From contig SUSY01000007.1 in NCBI GenBank assembly GCA_015063185.1, positions 1 through 61,849 of the forward strand: a stretch of 61,849 bases of DNA, given 5' to 3'. This DNA is from Thermoplasmata archaeon (lineage in GTDB: Archaea > Thermoplasmatota > Thermoplasmata > Methanomassiliicoccales > Methanomethylophilaceae). A program made the position numbers and the translations under genes. The notes beneath the pieces were generated by a model. The model made no database searches and was not told where the DNA came from. It saw only the letters and a list, made by a program, of their open reading frames with translations. The number at the start of each line of letters is the position of its first letter. The stretch's first letter is position 1. This document shows, piece after piece, positions 16,141 to 24,616 of the stretch.

Positions 16141-18612
16141 TTATTTCCTCATCCTGAAGAATATGGCGAGACCTGCGATCGCAACGACTGCCACACCGGC
16201 ACCTCCACCGATCAACAACCAGTTGGTCTCGGACTCGTCTTCATCATTGTCCCCACCAACGGCCTTCAGATCTTTGGTGAGCACTTCATTCACTTTTAAC
16301 TTGATATATTCCGTATCGGGCCTCAACTTGCTATCCTTACCTTCCTCATTGAAGATGCCAGCAATCGTCAGAACATTGAGATTCTTCGTCTCAATCCTGG
16401 AGGCCATATCAGACACGTCCACATAGACGACGTCCTCGATGGCATCGCAGTATTCTCTCAGAAGTACGTTGATAGCGGTCACGAGTATTCCGTAGTACTC
16501 GCCCAATGGGATTGATGGAATATCGCCCCCAATGTTCAAGGTGGTTCCCTCAAATGGATTGAACGCGCCGACGAAAAGGATGGTCGCATCCTCGTTGAGA
16601 TCCTTCACAAGGTCGACGACCTCGAATGTGCTGATCACCGTGCTCATGTACGTATATACAATCGAATCAACCAAATTCATGGCCATTTCGGACATGTTAC
16701 CCATTTCCATGGAGGTCAACAATTCCTTCACCACAGGTCCGATATTGGTCCTGAGATCGCCCAGGTATCCCGTGAGATCCTCTCCCAACAGGTCGGTGTA
16801 ACGTGAATATTTACTACCCTCGGGATCAAGATCGGCAAACAAACCCTTGATCACCTGATACGGATTACCGGAATCGACCTCGATGACGATCACGTTGTTG
16901 TTCTTCACCCTGTTGATGAGGTCATTGGCACAACCATCATCGAATTCCACCATCCCATCGGACTCCGTACCCCCGAGGAGGTCCACGATGTCCATCAGAC
17001 GGACCTGCGAGTCCAACAAATCGGAGACAAAGTTGGCGCTCACGTACTGGGTGGAACCCTTTCTGATGTATGTGGAATCCTTACCGTTGATGATGGCATC
17101 ATATATCTGGACATGTCCCTCGTTGGATGGATGACACATGAGCGCCTCTGCGTTCAGGAGGAACAAAGAGACCCACATCAGGGAAAGCTGAGCCTTACTG
17201 AACTCCATGTCATCGACCTTCACGGTACCGGCCACATCGTCGTACTGTACAGTGGCGCCATTGTGGATCAATTCCAGGACAGCAGCGGCGTTGGCCTCGA
17301 GATCGTCGAAATCTCCCTCGATGGAACCGGACATGAAGGTGTCGTAGTCGAATTCTGACGAATTGAATATAGCATGAAGGAAGGTGGTGAGACCATTATT
17401 CGCATCATATTCGTCGTAGATCTCGACGAGATCCTTGTAAGGAGTGTTCTTCAACTCCTCCTTCTCCCAGAGCAGGGTCGCATATACGGCCGACCTCTTG
17501 GTGTTGTCATCGAGATGGATGTCATTCAAATCCACATCCCTGAATTCGGTGGCAAACAAGGGAATCTCATCGTATATATCGACATGGTACACATCATCCG
17601 AGTACTGTGAGAAATGTTTGGTGTAACCGTTGGTAATCTCGAGGATGAGGCCATAGATCTTTCCCAATGGGACCGTTATATTCTCGTACACCAGATCCAT
17701 ATCACCGAAAGTGTTGTACGTATCTATGACTGCGATATGGACATCGGGATTGTTGGCGAGCATCCAACCGATGTTGGCATCGAAGTTATCGCAATAACTG
17801 ATGACGATGTAGAGGACTGCCTCCGCAATGGACCTTGCAAAATCGATGATAGGTTCATAATCGACATCAAGTGGTGACTCCTCCTCGATCATGTCGAGGA
17901 TCTCCGTGAATATGGATTCGATGTACGAGTCCATCTTATCTATCTGATCCTGGGAGAGGTAGGACTCGAAGGGCAACGCCTTTTTCTCATCAAGTCCTAT
18001 GAACTCCATGATGGTTTTGGATAGCACCAGGCCAAAATCATAGAAGTAGTTGTACGTGATGAAATCGGCTTCTTTTATCCTATCTTGGAAGTACTCCCTC
18101 ATACCCTGATACGTGGTCTCATAACCAACAGTATCCAATGCGGCAATGGCATCCTCGATCAGATCGAGGTTCTTACCAGCCTTGAAATCGACGTGATAGG
18201 TATCAGAGAAATCATCATAGAGCATCGACCTCAATTCAGGAGTACGCATTCCGCTGACTGCGAGCATGAAAGGATCATCGGAAACGTTATCGAAACGACT
18301 CTCCAGATACTGCTTCAGCATGTACGGGTACGTTCCGACGGTATCCATCATGAAACCTTTGCGGTTGTCATCCATACCATCGACATTGGGCGCATATCCA
18401 TCACCGTTGTCGAGAAAGTATTCGGCGAGACCGAAACCGTTGGACATGGAATCTCCAAGCGCGACATAGACGAACTCGTCATCTCCAGAAGCTGCACTGA
18501 GCCCGTCATCATTCGAACTTATAATCGCCGGGGAGAGAACACACAAAAGCATACATGCCGTAACGAATACTGCAAATGTTCCCACCCTCAAATCGCGCTG
18601 CATACCTGTCAT
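16141..18612 (-). CDS. Exported SGNH/GDSL-like surface protein, C-terminally anchored
   Basis: 823 aa, paralogue of the protein at 6707-10282. Signal peptide at residues 10-32 (FAVFVTACMLLCVLSP). SGNH-like domain with block I ALGDSM (GDS 53-55) and block V-like CHPSNEGH at about 495. The second half resembles the first without its GDS (NEDATILFVGAFNPFEG against NPDVHIAVIDTYNTFGD), again an internal duplication. It lacks the InlB-type repeat of the longer paralogue. An acidic linker precedes the C-terminal helix (LLIGGGAGVAVVAIAGLAIFF) and RMRK. ATG 18612 aligns with the paralogue's start and has GAGGGTT upstream. The acyl-CoA synthetase follows after 13 nt. Outside-facing; an esterase or acyl-hydrolase role is plausible but unproven. 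Confidence 0.8.
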   Translation of the reverse strand: MTGMQRDLRVGTFAVFVTACMLLCVLSPAIISSNDDGLSAASGDDEFVYVALGDSMSNGFGLAEYFLDNGDGYAPNVDGMDDNRKGFMMDTVGTYPYMLKQYLESRFDNVSDDPFMLAVSGMRTPELRSMLYDDFSDTYHVDFKAGKNLDLIEDAIAALDTVGYETTYQGMREYFQDRIKEADFITYNYFYDFGLVLSKTIMEFIGLDEKKALPFESYLSQDQIDKMDSYIESIFTEILDMIEEESPLDVDYEPIIDFARSIAEAVLYIVISYCDNFDANIGWMLANNPDVHIAVIDTYNTFGDMDLVYENITVPLGKIYGLILEITNGYTKHFSQYSDDVYHVDIYDEIPLFATEFRDVDLNDIHLDDNTKRSAVYATLLWEKEELKNTPYKDLVEIYDEYDANNGLTTFLHAIFNSSEFDYDTFMSGSIEGDFDDLEANAAAVLELIHNGATVQYDDVAGTVKVDDMEFSKAQLSLMWVSLFLLNAEALMCHPSNEGHVQIYDAIINGKDSTYIRKGSTQYVSANFVSDLLDSQVRLMDIVDLLGGTESDGMVEFDDGCANDLINRVKNNNVIVIEVDSGNPYQVIKGLFADLDPEGSKYSRYTDLLGEDLTGYLGDLRTNIGPVVKELLTSMEMGNMSEMAMNLVDSIVYTYMSTVISTFEVVDLVKDLNEDATILFVGAFNPFEGTTLNIGGDIPSIPLGEYYGILVTAINVLLREYCDAIEDVVYVDVSDMASRIETKNLNVLTIAGIFNEEGKDSKLRPDTEYIKLKVNEVLTKDLKAVGGDNDEDESETNWLLIGGGAGVAVVAIAGLAIFFRMRK

Positions 18613-18618
18613 GCGTAT

Positions 18619-18668
18619 AACCCTCGCTCTTTGAGCACGATGTCTATTACAGTACTGGTATATTATAG
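18619..18668 (-). promoter_or_regulatory. Promoter and conserved hairpin leader of the second SGNH gene
   Basis: TATA box CTATAATATACC (18657-18668) predicts a start near 18637, exactly where TGCTC-AAA-GAGC begins (18626-18637). The ribosome binding site GAGGGTT (18619-18625) abuts the hairpin. Over 27 nt this leader differs from the one before 10282 at only a few positions. Confidence 0.6.
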
Positions 18669-18803
18669 GGTTGGGCATCTGGATAACATGTTTTGACAAA
18701 AAACAACTATTTCCATCAGAAATAGGTCAAAAGCGACATTTTCCCACATACCCATATCACTTTTAGGAAATGATGGGGGCACATGCCAAAAATAACAACT
18801 ATC

Positions 18804-18827
18804 TCCTCGACCATGGGATGTCGAGGA
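18804..18827 (-). terminator. 8-bp hairpin downstream of the Hjc-like gene
   Basis: TCCTCGAC and GTCGAGGA pair perfectly around an eight-base loop (CATGGGAT), about 72 nt past the stop of the gene ending at 18899. It could be a terminator or a dyad operator; there is no T tract. The rest of 18669-18898 shows no gene. Confidence 0.35.
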
Positions 18828-18898
18828 TGCGTCGGATGATGGTTAACCTAGGCTGATCGATGATGAACCCTATGAGTGCTGACGACCCCTCACCCTTC

Positions 18899-19438
18899 TC
18901 AATCCATCATCGCATTGGCATATCTGAAGAAGTCCGAGAGCTTCATCCCCTCGTTCCAATTCATGATGTAGTTACCGCTGGGCCCTTTCGTCAGTTTGGG
19001 AAGACGACGTTGCAATAGGCCTGCGGAACCCTTCAGTTCGAAATCGCAGGGTATGCAGAACAGTCTCCACGGATCCCCTTTGACGGAATTGCCGCTCTTC
19101 TTCAGACGCATCGCATAGATCGGCAGGATCATGGACTTGGAGCACTCCTGCAGCATCCAATCAGCCTGCTCACCCAGTCTAGCACTTCTGCTGAAATGCA
19201 ACGTGTACTCCGCGGAGCTCTTCACCTCTATCGGGAACGAGAAGTCCCACCTGAGTGCGATGAGGTCCACACCGTGGGAACCTGCGGCACGGACCACCAT
19301 GAACGGCCTCTCCTTCATCGATAGGTAACTTTCCCTCTCCTCATCGGAGAATGTCTTGATCATCCTCTCGATGATCTTCTCATCTCCGGACAGGATGGAC
19401 TTCAGTTCACGCTCATAGAGATCCCCGTTGGTGGACAT
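18899..19438 (-). CDS. Hjc-like PD-(D/E)XK endonuclease (Holliday junction resolvase family)
   Basis: 179 aa. The N-terminal half fits archaeal Hjc: YERELKSIL with the helical Glu at residue 10, then VRAAGSHGVDLIAL carrying the metal-binding Asp, then the core FPIEVKSS (E-x-K). These residues would bind Mg2+ and cleave four-way junctions. It is longer than typical Hjc (about 125-140 aa): roughly 50 residues between and after the core are unfamiliar, including LKGSAGLLQRRLPKL and a C-terminal helix. Encoded alone, with aspS upstream on the same strand. Hel308, elsewhere in the window, is a known functional partner of Hjc in other archaea. Confidence 0.75.
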   Translation of the reverse strand: MSTNGDLYERELKSILSGDEKIIERMIKTFSDEERESYLSMKERPFMVVRAAGSHGVDLIALRWDFSFPIEVKSSAEYTLHFSRSARLGEQADWMLQECSKSMILPIYAMRLKKSGNSVKGDPWRLFCIPCDFELKGSAGLLQRRLPKLTKGPSGNYIMNWNEGMKLSDFFRYANAMMD

Positions 19439-19506
19439 CGTATGAATGATTCGATGAGAGATATATAAAATTGAAATCGGGGGGTGAGTGAAAGAGTGAA
19501 AGAATC

Positions 19507-19530
19507 GATGGGGCGGATCGCCGCCCCATC
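19507..19530 (-). terminator. aspS terminator hairpin
   Basis: GATGGGGCGG and CCGCCCCATC pair perfectly over 10 bp with a four-base loop, 6 nt after the aspS stop. On the minus strand ATTCTTTCACTC follows. Confidence 0.75.
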
Positions 19531-19535
19531 CGGTT

Positions 19536-20840
19536 TTAAGGTGCCAGTCTGGCAGGGTCCCTGGGGAAGAGGATGGCCTCCCTGATGTTGGAGAGGTCCA
19601 ACATCTTGACGAGCAACCTCTCTATTCCGATTCCCCATCCGCCATGCGGAGGCATTCCGTACTTGAACGCATCCAGGTAGAATCCGAAGTCCTTGGGGTC
19701 GAGTCCCTTCTTCTCCATCCTTGCCACGAGCTTGTCGTACCTGTGCTCCCTCTGTCCTCCGGAGGAAATCTCCTGACCGCGGTAGTCCAGGTCGAACGAG
19801 AAGGAGTAAGGCGTTCCGTCCTTCTCCATGATGTAGAAGGGTTTTGCCTCCTCGGGATACTCCGCGATGAAGTAGAGGTCGCATCCTTTGGCCGCCATGT
19901 GATCGCCGACGATCTTCTCACCCTCGGTTCCGAGGTCGTCGCCCTCCTTGAGGTCGAGTCCGCCGTCGTTGACGATCTTCAGGCACTCGCTGTACGTGAG
20001 GATCGGGTAGGGGCGTGCGGGGACGGTGATCTCCTTACCGAGGAGTGCCAGCTGTTTGGCGCCCTTCTCCTTTAGTCCCTTGAGGACGTGGTCGATGATC
20101 TCCTCGATCATGGCCATGACCTGCTCCTCGTTCTCGATCCAGCTCATCTCACCATCGAAGGAGATGAACTCGGTGACGTGACGGTTGGTGTTGGAGTGCT
20201 CCGCACGGAACGCGGGGCCGATCTCGAAGACCCTGTCCAATCCGGTGGACATGAGGATCTGCTTGTACAACTGAGGGGACTGTGCCAGATATGCATCCTT
20301 CTCGAAGTACTTGACCTTGAAGAGCTCCGCTCCGCCCTCTGCACCGGCCGCACCGATCTTAGGTGTGTAGACCTGAGTGAACCCGTTGGAACGTACTGCC
20401 TCCTCGATGAGCTCGACCATCATAGACTTGAGTTCGAAGATCGCCTTCACCTCAGGCTTCCTGACGTCCATGAACCTGTTGTTGAGACGGGTGTCCAACT
20501 CGGCACTGACCTTGTCGATGACACCGAGTGGCAATGGAACAGCGGCCTCGGACTCGAGTACGAACGCGGAAGGGATGATCTCCACTCCCAACTCGGTCTG
20601 GTTGCTCTCCTTGACCTCCCCGGTGACGGAGATGACGGACTCCCTGCTGAGCTTGGTGATGGATCCGAAGAGCTCGGGATCGATCTTCTTCTTGGGGAGC
20701 GTCAACTGGATGACGCCGTACCTGTCCCTGAGGGCGATGAAGGATATGCCCCCGAGGTTCCTGATGTCCTGTACCCATCCCTTGACGGTGACGACTCCGT
20801 CGCCGACCTTGACGGTGGATGAATCCCTGATTTCACACAT
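19536..20840 (-). CDS. aspS: Aspartyl-tRNA synthetase, archaeal type
   Basis: 434-aa class IIb synthetase. N-terminal OB-fold anticodon domain (GWVQDIRNLGGISFIALRD), then the catalytic domain with motif 2 FRAEHSNTNRH and motif 3 GIGIERL. The length is typical of archaeal AspRS, which often also charges tRNA-Asn. I chose the ATG at 20840 (MCEIRDS) because the TATA box (centre 20866) lies 26 nt upstream and GAGGAG precedes it; ATG 20852 would fall inside the promoter spacing. Followed by a strong terminator. Stop TAA. Confidence 0.95.
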   Translation of the reverse strand: MCEIRDSSTVKVGDGVVTVKGWVQDIRNLGGISFIALRDRYGVIQLTLPKKKIDPELFGSITKLSRESVISVTGEVKESNQTELGVEIIPSAFVLESEAAVPLPLGVIDKVSAELDTRLNNRFMDVRKPEVKAIFELKSMMVELIEEAVRSNGFTQVYTPKIGAAGAEGGAELFKVKYFEKDAYLAQSPQLYKQILMSTGLDRVFEIGPAFRAEHSNTNRHVTEFISFDGEMSWIENEEQVMAMIEEIIDHVLKGLKEKGAKQLALLGKEITVPARPYPILTYSECLKIVNDGGLDLKEGDDLGTEGEKIVGDHMAAKGCDLYFIAEYPEEAKPFYIMEKDGTPYSFSFDLDYRGQEISSGGQREHRYDKLVARMEKKGLDPKDFGFYLDAFKYGMPPHGGWGIGIERLLVKMLDLSNIREAILFPRDPARLAP

Positions 20841-20860
20841 GGGTCTCCTCATCGCGCCCG

Positions 20861-20871
20861 CGTATAAATAG
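20861..20871 (-). promoter_or_regulatory. aspS TATA box
   Basis: CTATTTATACG on the minus strand, centred 26 nt upstream of the ATG at 20840. GCGC-rich words flank it on both sides (CGTCGCGCTCA upstream, GCGGGCGCG downstream). It lies in the 51-bp gap after the Fic-like gene. Confidence 0.6.
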
Positions 20872-20891
20872 TGAGCGCGACGGAGGACGCA

Positions 20892-22037
20892 TCAAAAGAG
20901 ATTGTATCCGCCACGCAGATGCTTCAGGAAATCCTTGTACCTGTACCTGGTGTTACGTGTGTTACCCTTACGGTCCAATATACCCAGATCGACCAATGCG
21001 TTGAGCTTCGTGCGTATCGTCTGTTCCCTCACGTCCGGGGCCCAACTGCACGCCTCCGCTACGGTGAACTCATCGTCTATCTGTCTGGCACATCTTGCTA
21101 TGAGACACATGTAACCATCACCGCCATCCAACCTGTCCTTGGAACCCAGATCACGAAGGGCCAACCTGTAGGATTCGTGTATCCTCATGGCGACGTACAT
21201 CGACACGGGGAAATAATCCGACTCCGCTCTGGCATAGTTCAGTAACCTGTCATACGTCTCCCTGTCCGCATCGATCAGGTCATCGTACCTGCACAGTCCG
21301 ATGTTACGAAGACCCAGATCGTGTAGGACGATCTGGAACATGGTATGGGTCACACGATTGCTCCCATACTCGAACGGATTGATGCTGGAGAATTCGGACA
21401 CGAACATCATACCAGTGGACACGGGATCGTATGGGGAACTCTTCAACCAATCCATCAGGGAATCCAATTCTGTACGGATGTACTCGGGTGGACAGGCGAC
21501 CCTGACCACACCACCGTTCTCGTCCAACACCACATGCTTCTCGGACCTGATCTCCCCGGGTATGACCCTCTCGTCCACACCGTCCATGAGCATCCTGTGC
21601 AACTCTACGATCATCTCCGCATCCCAATCCTCGGACCTTCCGATACCGTATGCGAATGCGTGCATGTTGTTGTAGATCTCCTGTTTTGGACCTCCGACGG
21701 AATCGATCACCTTACCATCCAACGCGTTGTACGTATCAAGAAAATCGATCACATCATCGGACGTCACATCCGAACCGTCCCTCACCAACGCGGTCCTGAT
21801 GTTGGAGGCATAGGAATCCTTCATCGCGAGGACGTAATCGTCCGTGTTGAGGTGGATATCATCCAACAGACGGTCCATCTCCTTGATGTCCATTATCAAT
21901 CTCCTATAGGTGGGGGTGACAGCGATCGTTGGCGAGAAGGAATACTTACGTCTGTACTGGACCGGAAAGGAAGTCACCTGGTATCTGGACAGATCGCATT
22001 TCGGTTCGAAATCGAACCTACTCAGATTGAATCTCAT
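20892..22037 (-). CDS. Fic-fold protein with degenerate active site plus winged helix (copy 1)
   Basis: 381 aa. Fic/DOC fold with an N-terminal Fic_N-like segment, then the signature loop reading INPFEYGSNR at about 219-228 in place of HPFxxGNGR: the catalytic His is Asn (N220) and GNGR is GSNR. The upstream inhibitory-helix region reads ASNIRTAL, without the Glu of the S-x-x-x-E-G motif. The C-terminal 70 residues form a winged helix (VREQTIRTKLNALVDLGILDRKG). Active Fic enzymes transfer AMP to hydroxyl side chains; this one should not. The ATG overlaps the stop of copy 2 by 4 nt (ATGA), so translation is coupled. Role unknown; a nucleotide-sensing DNA-binding regulator is one possibility. 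Confidence 0.82.
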   Translation of the reverse strand: MRFNLSRFDFEPKCDLSRYQVTSFPVQYRRKYSFSPTIAVTPTYRRLIMDIKEMDRLLDDIHLNTDDYVLAMKDSYASNIRTALVRDGSDVTSDDVIDFLDTYNALDGKVIDSVGGPKQEIYNNMHAFAYGIGRSEDWDAEMIVELHRMLMDGVDERVIPGEIRSEKHVVLDENGGVVRVACPPEYIRTELDSLMDWLKSSPYDPVSTGMMFVSEFSSINPFEYGSNRVTHTMFQIVLHDLGLRNIGLCRYDDLIDADRETYDRLLNYARAESDYFPVSMYVAMRIHESYRLALRDLGSKDRLDGGDGYMCLIARCARQIDDEFTVAEACSWAPDVREQTIRTKLNALVDLGILDRKGNTRNTRYRYKDFLKHLRGGYNLF

Positions 22038-23197
22038 ATGAAACTGCCCCCATGGTCATCCAAAGGATTGGTGATATCGGAGAAGGGTTCGGTGAACCTA
22101 TAACGTGTGTTACGGGTGTTACCCTTACGACTCAGTACCCCGCGGTCCACGAGCGCGTTGAGCTTGCTGCGTACCGTCTGTTCCTTCACATCCGGAACCC
22201 ATGCACAACAATCTGCGACGGAGAACTCGGAACCGAGATCCTTCGCGTTCTGTGCTATGATCCTCATATGAGCATCCGCACCGGAAAGAACATTCCTCTC
22301 GGTCAACCTCTCGATGGCCTCGACATACGCATCATGGATGGATTCGCATATGTGGACAACCATAGGATAGTAGTTCTGTTCCCTGAGACAATAGGTCAAC
22401 AGACTCTGGAACCTATCACGGTTCTCATAGACCCAGACCTCGTACTTGGTGAAACCTATCTCCCTAAGGCCCATCGTATACATGATCAGTTGTGCCAGCG
22501 TTGAACCGGCACGATTGTTCCCATGTTTGAACGGACGGATACCCACGAACTCTATGAAGAAGATGACCGCCGTAACGATAGGATCGTACGGTGAACCTCT
22601 GACCCACTGTAACAGGGACTGCAACTCCACCTTGATGAACTCGGGGGGACAGGTTACGATCCTCGGTTGACCGCTGTCGTCCAATATGCTGAAGTTCTCG
22701 GTCCTGAGGACGCCGGGCTCTATCTCGGGAAGTACGCCCTCCATGAGCTTCGAATGGAGCCTGATCACACTGTCCACGTTCCATGACATGCGCCCTCCGC
22801 GGCTGGATGATATGAAGGTGCGGATGTAGTTCAGGATCTCCCTCTTCCTACCGTAGATGTCATGCACCTCCTCGGAACCCTCATGCAACAGACCTACGAG
22901 TTCCAGGACATCTACGATGTCCACCGCGGTACCGTCCTCATTCAATGTGCTGGCTATGTTCGCGGAATAGGCATCCCTCATCGATGAGACGTAATCACTG
23001 TCGCTAAGGATGATGTTGCCGAGGATACGATCCATCTCGATGATCTCTGTACGGACCTGTCTGTATCTCTCATCCACCACCAGCGATGGCGAGAAGGTGT
23101 ACTTACGACGATAGTGAACTGTTCCCGGTCCGACCCTGTATCTGGACAGGTCGGTGCGTGTCCCACGCCTTACCAAGGGTATGCCTCTGCGATCCAT
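22034..23197 (-). CDS. Fic-fold protein with degenerate active site plus winged helix (copy 2)
   Basis: 387 aa, tandem paralogue of the protein at 20892-22037 along its whole length. The Fic loop reads IRPFKHGNNR at about 220-229: catalytic His replaced by Arg (R221), GNGR changed to GNNR. The inhibitory-helix region reads SANIAST, again without Glu. The C-terminal winged helix (VKEQTVRSKLNALVDRGVLSRKG) is nearly identical in pattern to copy 1. The ATG at 23197 was chosen because the TATA box (GTTTTAATATTG, 23217-23228) is centred 25 nt upstream; the leaderless start also matches the N-terminal alignment with copy 1. First gene of a two-gene operon. Confidence 0.82.
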   Translation of the reverse strand: MDRRGIPLVRRGTRTDLSRYRVGPGTVHYRRKYTFSPSLVVDERYRQVRTEIIEMDRILGNIILSDSDYVSSMRDAYSANIASTLNEDGTAVDIVDVLELVGLLHEGSEEVHDIYGRKREILNYIRTFISSSRGGRMSWNVDSVIRLHSKLMEGVLPEIEPGVLRTENFSILDDSGQPRIVTCPPEFIKVELQSLLQWVRGSPYDPIVTAVIFFIEFVGIRPFKHGNNRAGSTLAQLIMYTMGLREIGFTKYEVWVYENRDRFQSLLTYCLREQNYYPMVVHICESIHDAYVEAIERLTERNVLSGADAHMRIIAQNAKDLGSEFSVADCCAWVPDVKEQTVRSKLNALVDRGVLSRKGNTRNTRYRFTEPFSDITNPLDDHGGSFI

Positions 23198-23479
23198 GAT
23201 GTCTCGATTGTTATACAATATTAAAACTATGTCATAGTGAAGCACGGTTTGTTACGTTTAACACAATAATGTTGTAGTCAAACATATGGATTATAGAATA
23301 GAATCCATAGATGGATTGTTATATCAGATAAAACAATTCATGGAACGACATTTTCGACGTTCGTCGTATACGATTACGTCAACTACACTCTTATTACACA
23401 TGTGCGCGCGTTTGTAGATAGGATACCTTATATTGTCGGAGACGTTAGGGGACTAGTAATTACCGTTGGTGATTCAACA
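23198..23479. promoter_or_regulatory. AT-rich divergent promoter region between the Fic pair and fbp
   Basis: 282 bp without a gene. It holds the minus-strand TATA box for the Fic pair (23217-23228) and a plus-strand TATA box for fbp (CCTTATATTG, 23426-23435) preceded by ACACATGTGCGCGCG (23397-23411). Between them are inverted repeats: ATGGATT/AATCCAT about 23286-23308 and ATTGTT/AAACAAT about 23316-23338. The fbp leader would be about 20-25 nt and carries GGTGAT 9 nt before the ATG. Operator function is inferred only. Confidence 0.5.
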
Positions 23480-24616
23480 ATGGCAGAAAAAGTTACGATT
23501 TCAGTCATCAAGGCCGATGTCGGTTCCGTTTGCGGACACACCAGGCCCCACCCCTCTATGATCGAGAAATGCAAGGAGACCCTTGCAGACGCCGCAAAGC
23601 AGGGAATCATCGAAGACTACTACGTCACCCGTGTCGGAGACGACATCAACCTGTTCATGTCCCACTACAAGGGAGAGAACAACGAGTCCGTCCACAAGCT
23701 CGGATGGGACTGCTTCACCGAGGCCACCAAGCTCGCAAAGCAGATGAAGTTGTACGGAGCAGGTCAGGACATCCTCACAGACGCATTCTCCGGAAACATC
23801 AAGGGTGCAGGACCCGGTTCCGCAGAGATGTCCTTCGAGGAGAGACCCGCAGAGCCCATCATCTTCTTCATGGCAGACAAGACCGAGCCCTCCGCATACT
23901 CCCTCCCCCTCACCAGGATCTTCCTCGACCCCTTCACCACCACCGGCCTCGTCATCGACGCCAAGGCCAAGCAGGGATTCGACGTCGAGATCCACGATGT
24001 CATGGACCACAAGAAGGTCGTCATGTCATCCCCCGAAGAGACCCTCAGCATCCTCTCGCTCCTCGGAGACACCTCCAGGTACGCCATCAAGAGGATCACC
24101 AGCCGCGCAGGAATCGGTCCCGCAGCAGTCGTCTCCACCGACAAGCTCAACATGACCGCAGGAAAGTACGTCGGAAAGGACGATCCTGTCTGTATCTGCC
24201 GTGCACAGAGCGGACTCCCATCCGTCGGAGAGTACCTCCAGGTCTTCATGAACACCATGCTGGTCGCAGGATGGATGAGGGGATCCCACTACGGTGCATT
24301 CTACCCCTGCTCCCCCGACTGCTCCACCCCCACCTACTTCGATGGACCTCCAAGAGTCTGCGCTCTCGGATTCCAGCTCTGCAACGGAAAGTTCCAGGGA
24401 CTCGAGCCCTACGGAACCGTCGGAGACCACCAGCCCGTCGACTTCTTCGCAGGCGACGAGTGGAACTACGTCCGCGACAGGGCGGTCAGGGCAAGCAAGT
24501 TCATGAGGTCCATGGGACCCTTCATGCCCGCAGTCCTTGGCCCCGAGGAGATGGAGTACACCTCCAGACCCGCAGTCCTGAAGGACCTCACCAAGAGGCT
24601 TGAGGACCTTGAGTGA
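23480..24616 (+). CDS. fbp: Archaeal fructose-1,6-bisphosphate aldolase/phosphatase
   Basis: 378-aa class V FBPase, the bifunctional archaeal enzyme that condenses triose phosphates to fructose 1,6-bisphosphate and dephosphorylates it, making gluconeogenesis one-way. Recognisable are the metal-binding KADVGSVCGHTRPHP start, the DDINLFMSH segment, the Schiff-base Lys region DPVCICRAQSG, and the Tyr-rich GDHQPVDFFAGDEW end. ATG 23480 (MAEKVTISVIK) fits the family start; the upstream in-frame codons lie in the promoter. Codon use is extreme (C-ending and AAG/GAG), suggesting very high expression. tpi overlaps its end, linking both gluconeogenic steps. Confidence 0.97.
   Translation: MAEKVTISVIKADVGSVCGHTRPHPSMIEKCKETLADAAKQGIIEDYYVTRVGDDINLFMSHYKGENNESVHKLGWDCFTEATKLAKQMKLYGAGQDILTDAFSGNIKGAGPGSAEMSFEERPAEPIIFFMADKTEPSAYSLPLTRIFLDPFTTTGLVIDAKAKQGFDVEIHDVMDHKKVVMSSPEETLSILSLLGDTSRYAIKRITSRAGIGPAAVVSTDKLNMTAGKYVGKDDPVCICRAQSGLPSVGEYLQVFMNTMLVAGWMRGSHYGAFYPCSPDCSTPTYFDGPPRVCALGFQLCNGKFQGLEPYGTVGDHQPVDFFAGDEWNYVRDRAVRASKFMRSMGPFMPAVLGPEEMEYTSRPAVLKDLTKRLEDLE

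Noticed and set aside
23530-24603. 357-codon Arg-rich frame overlapping fbp
   Set aside because: Alternate frame of a gene with extreme codon bias; low-complexity Arg/His/Pro composition.
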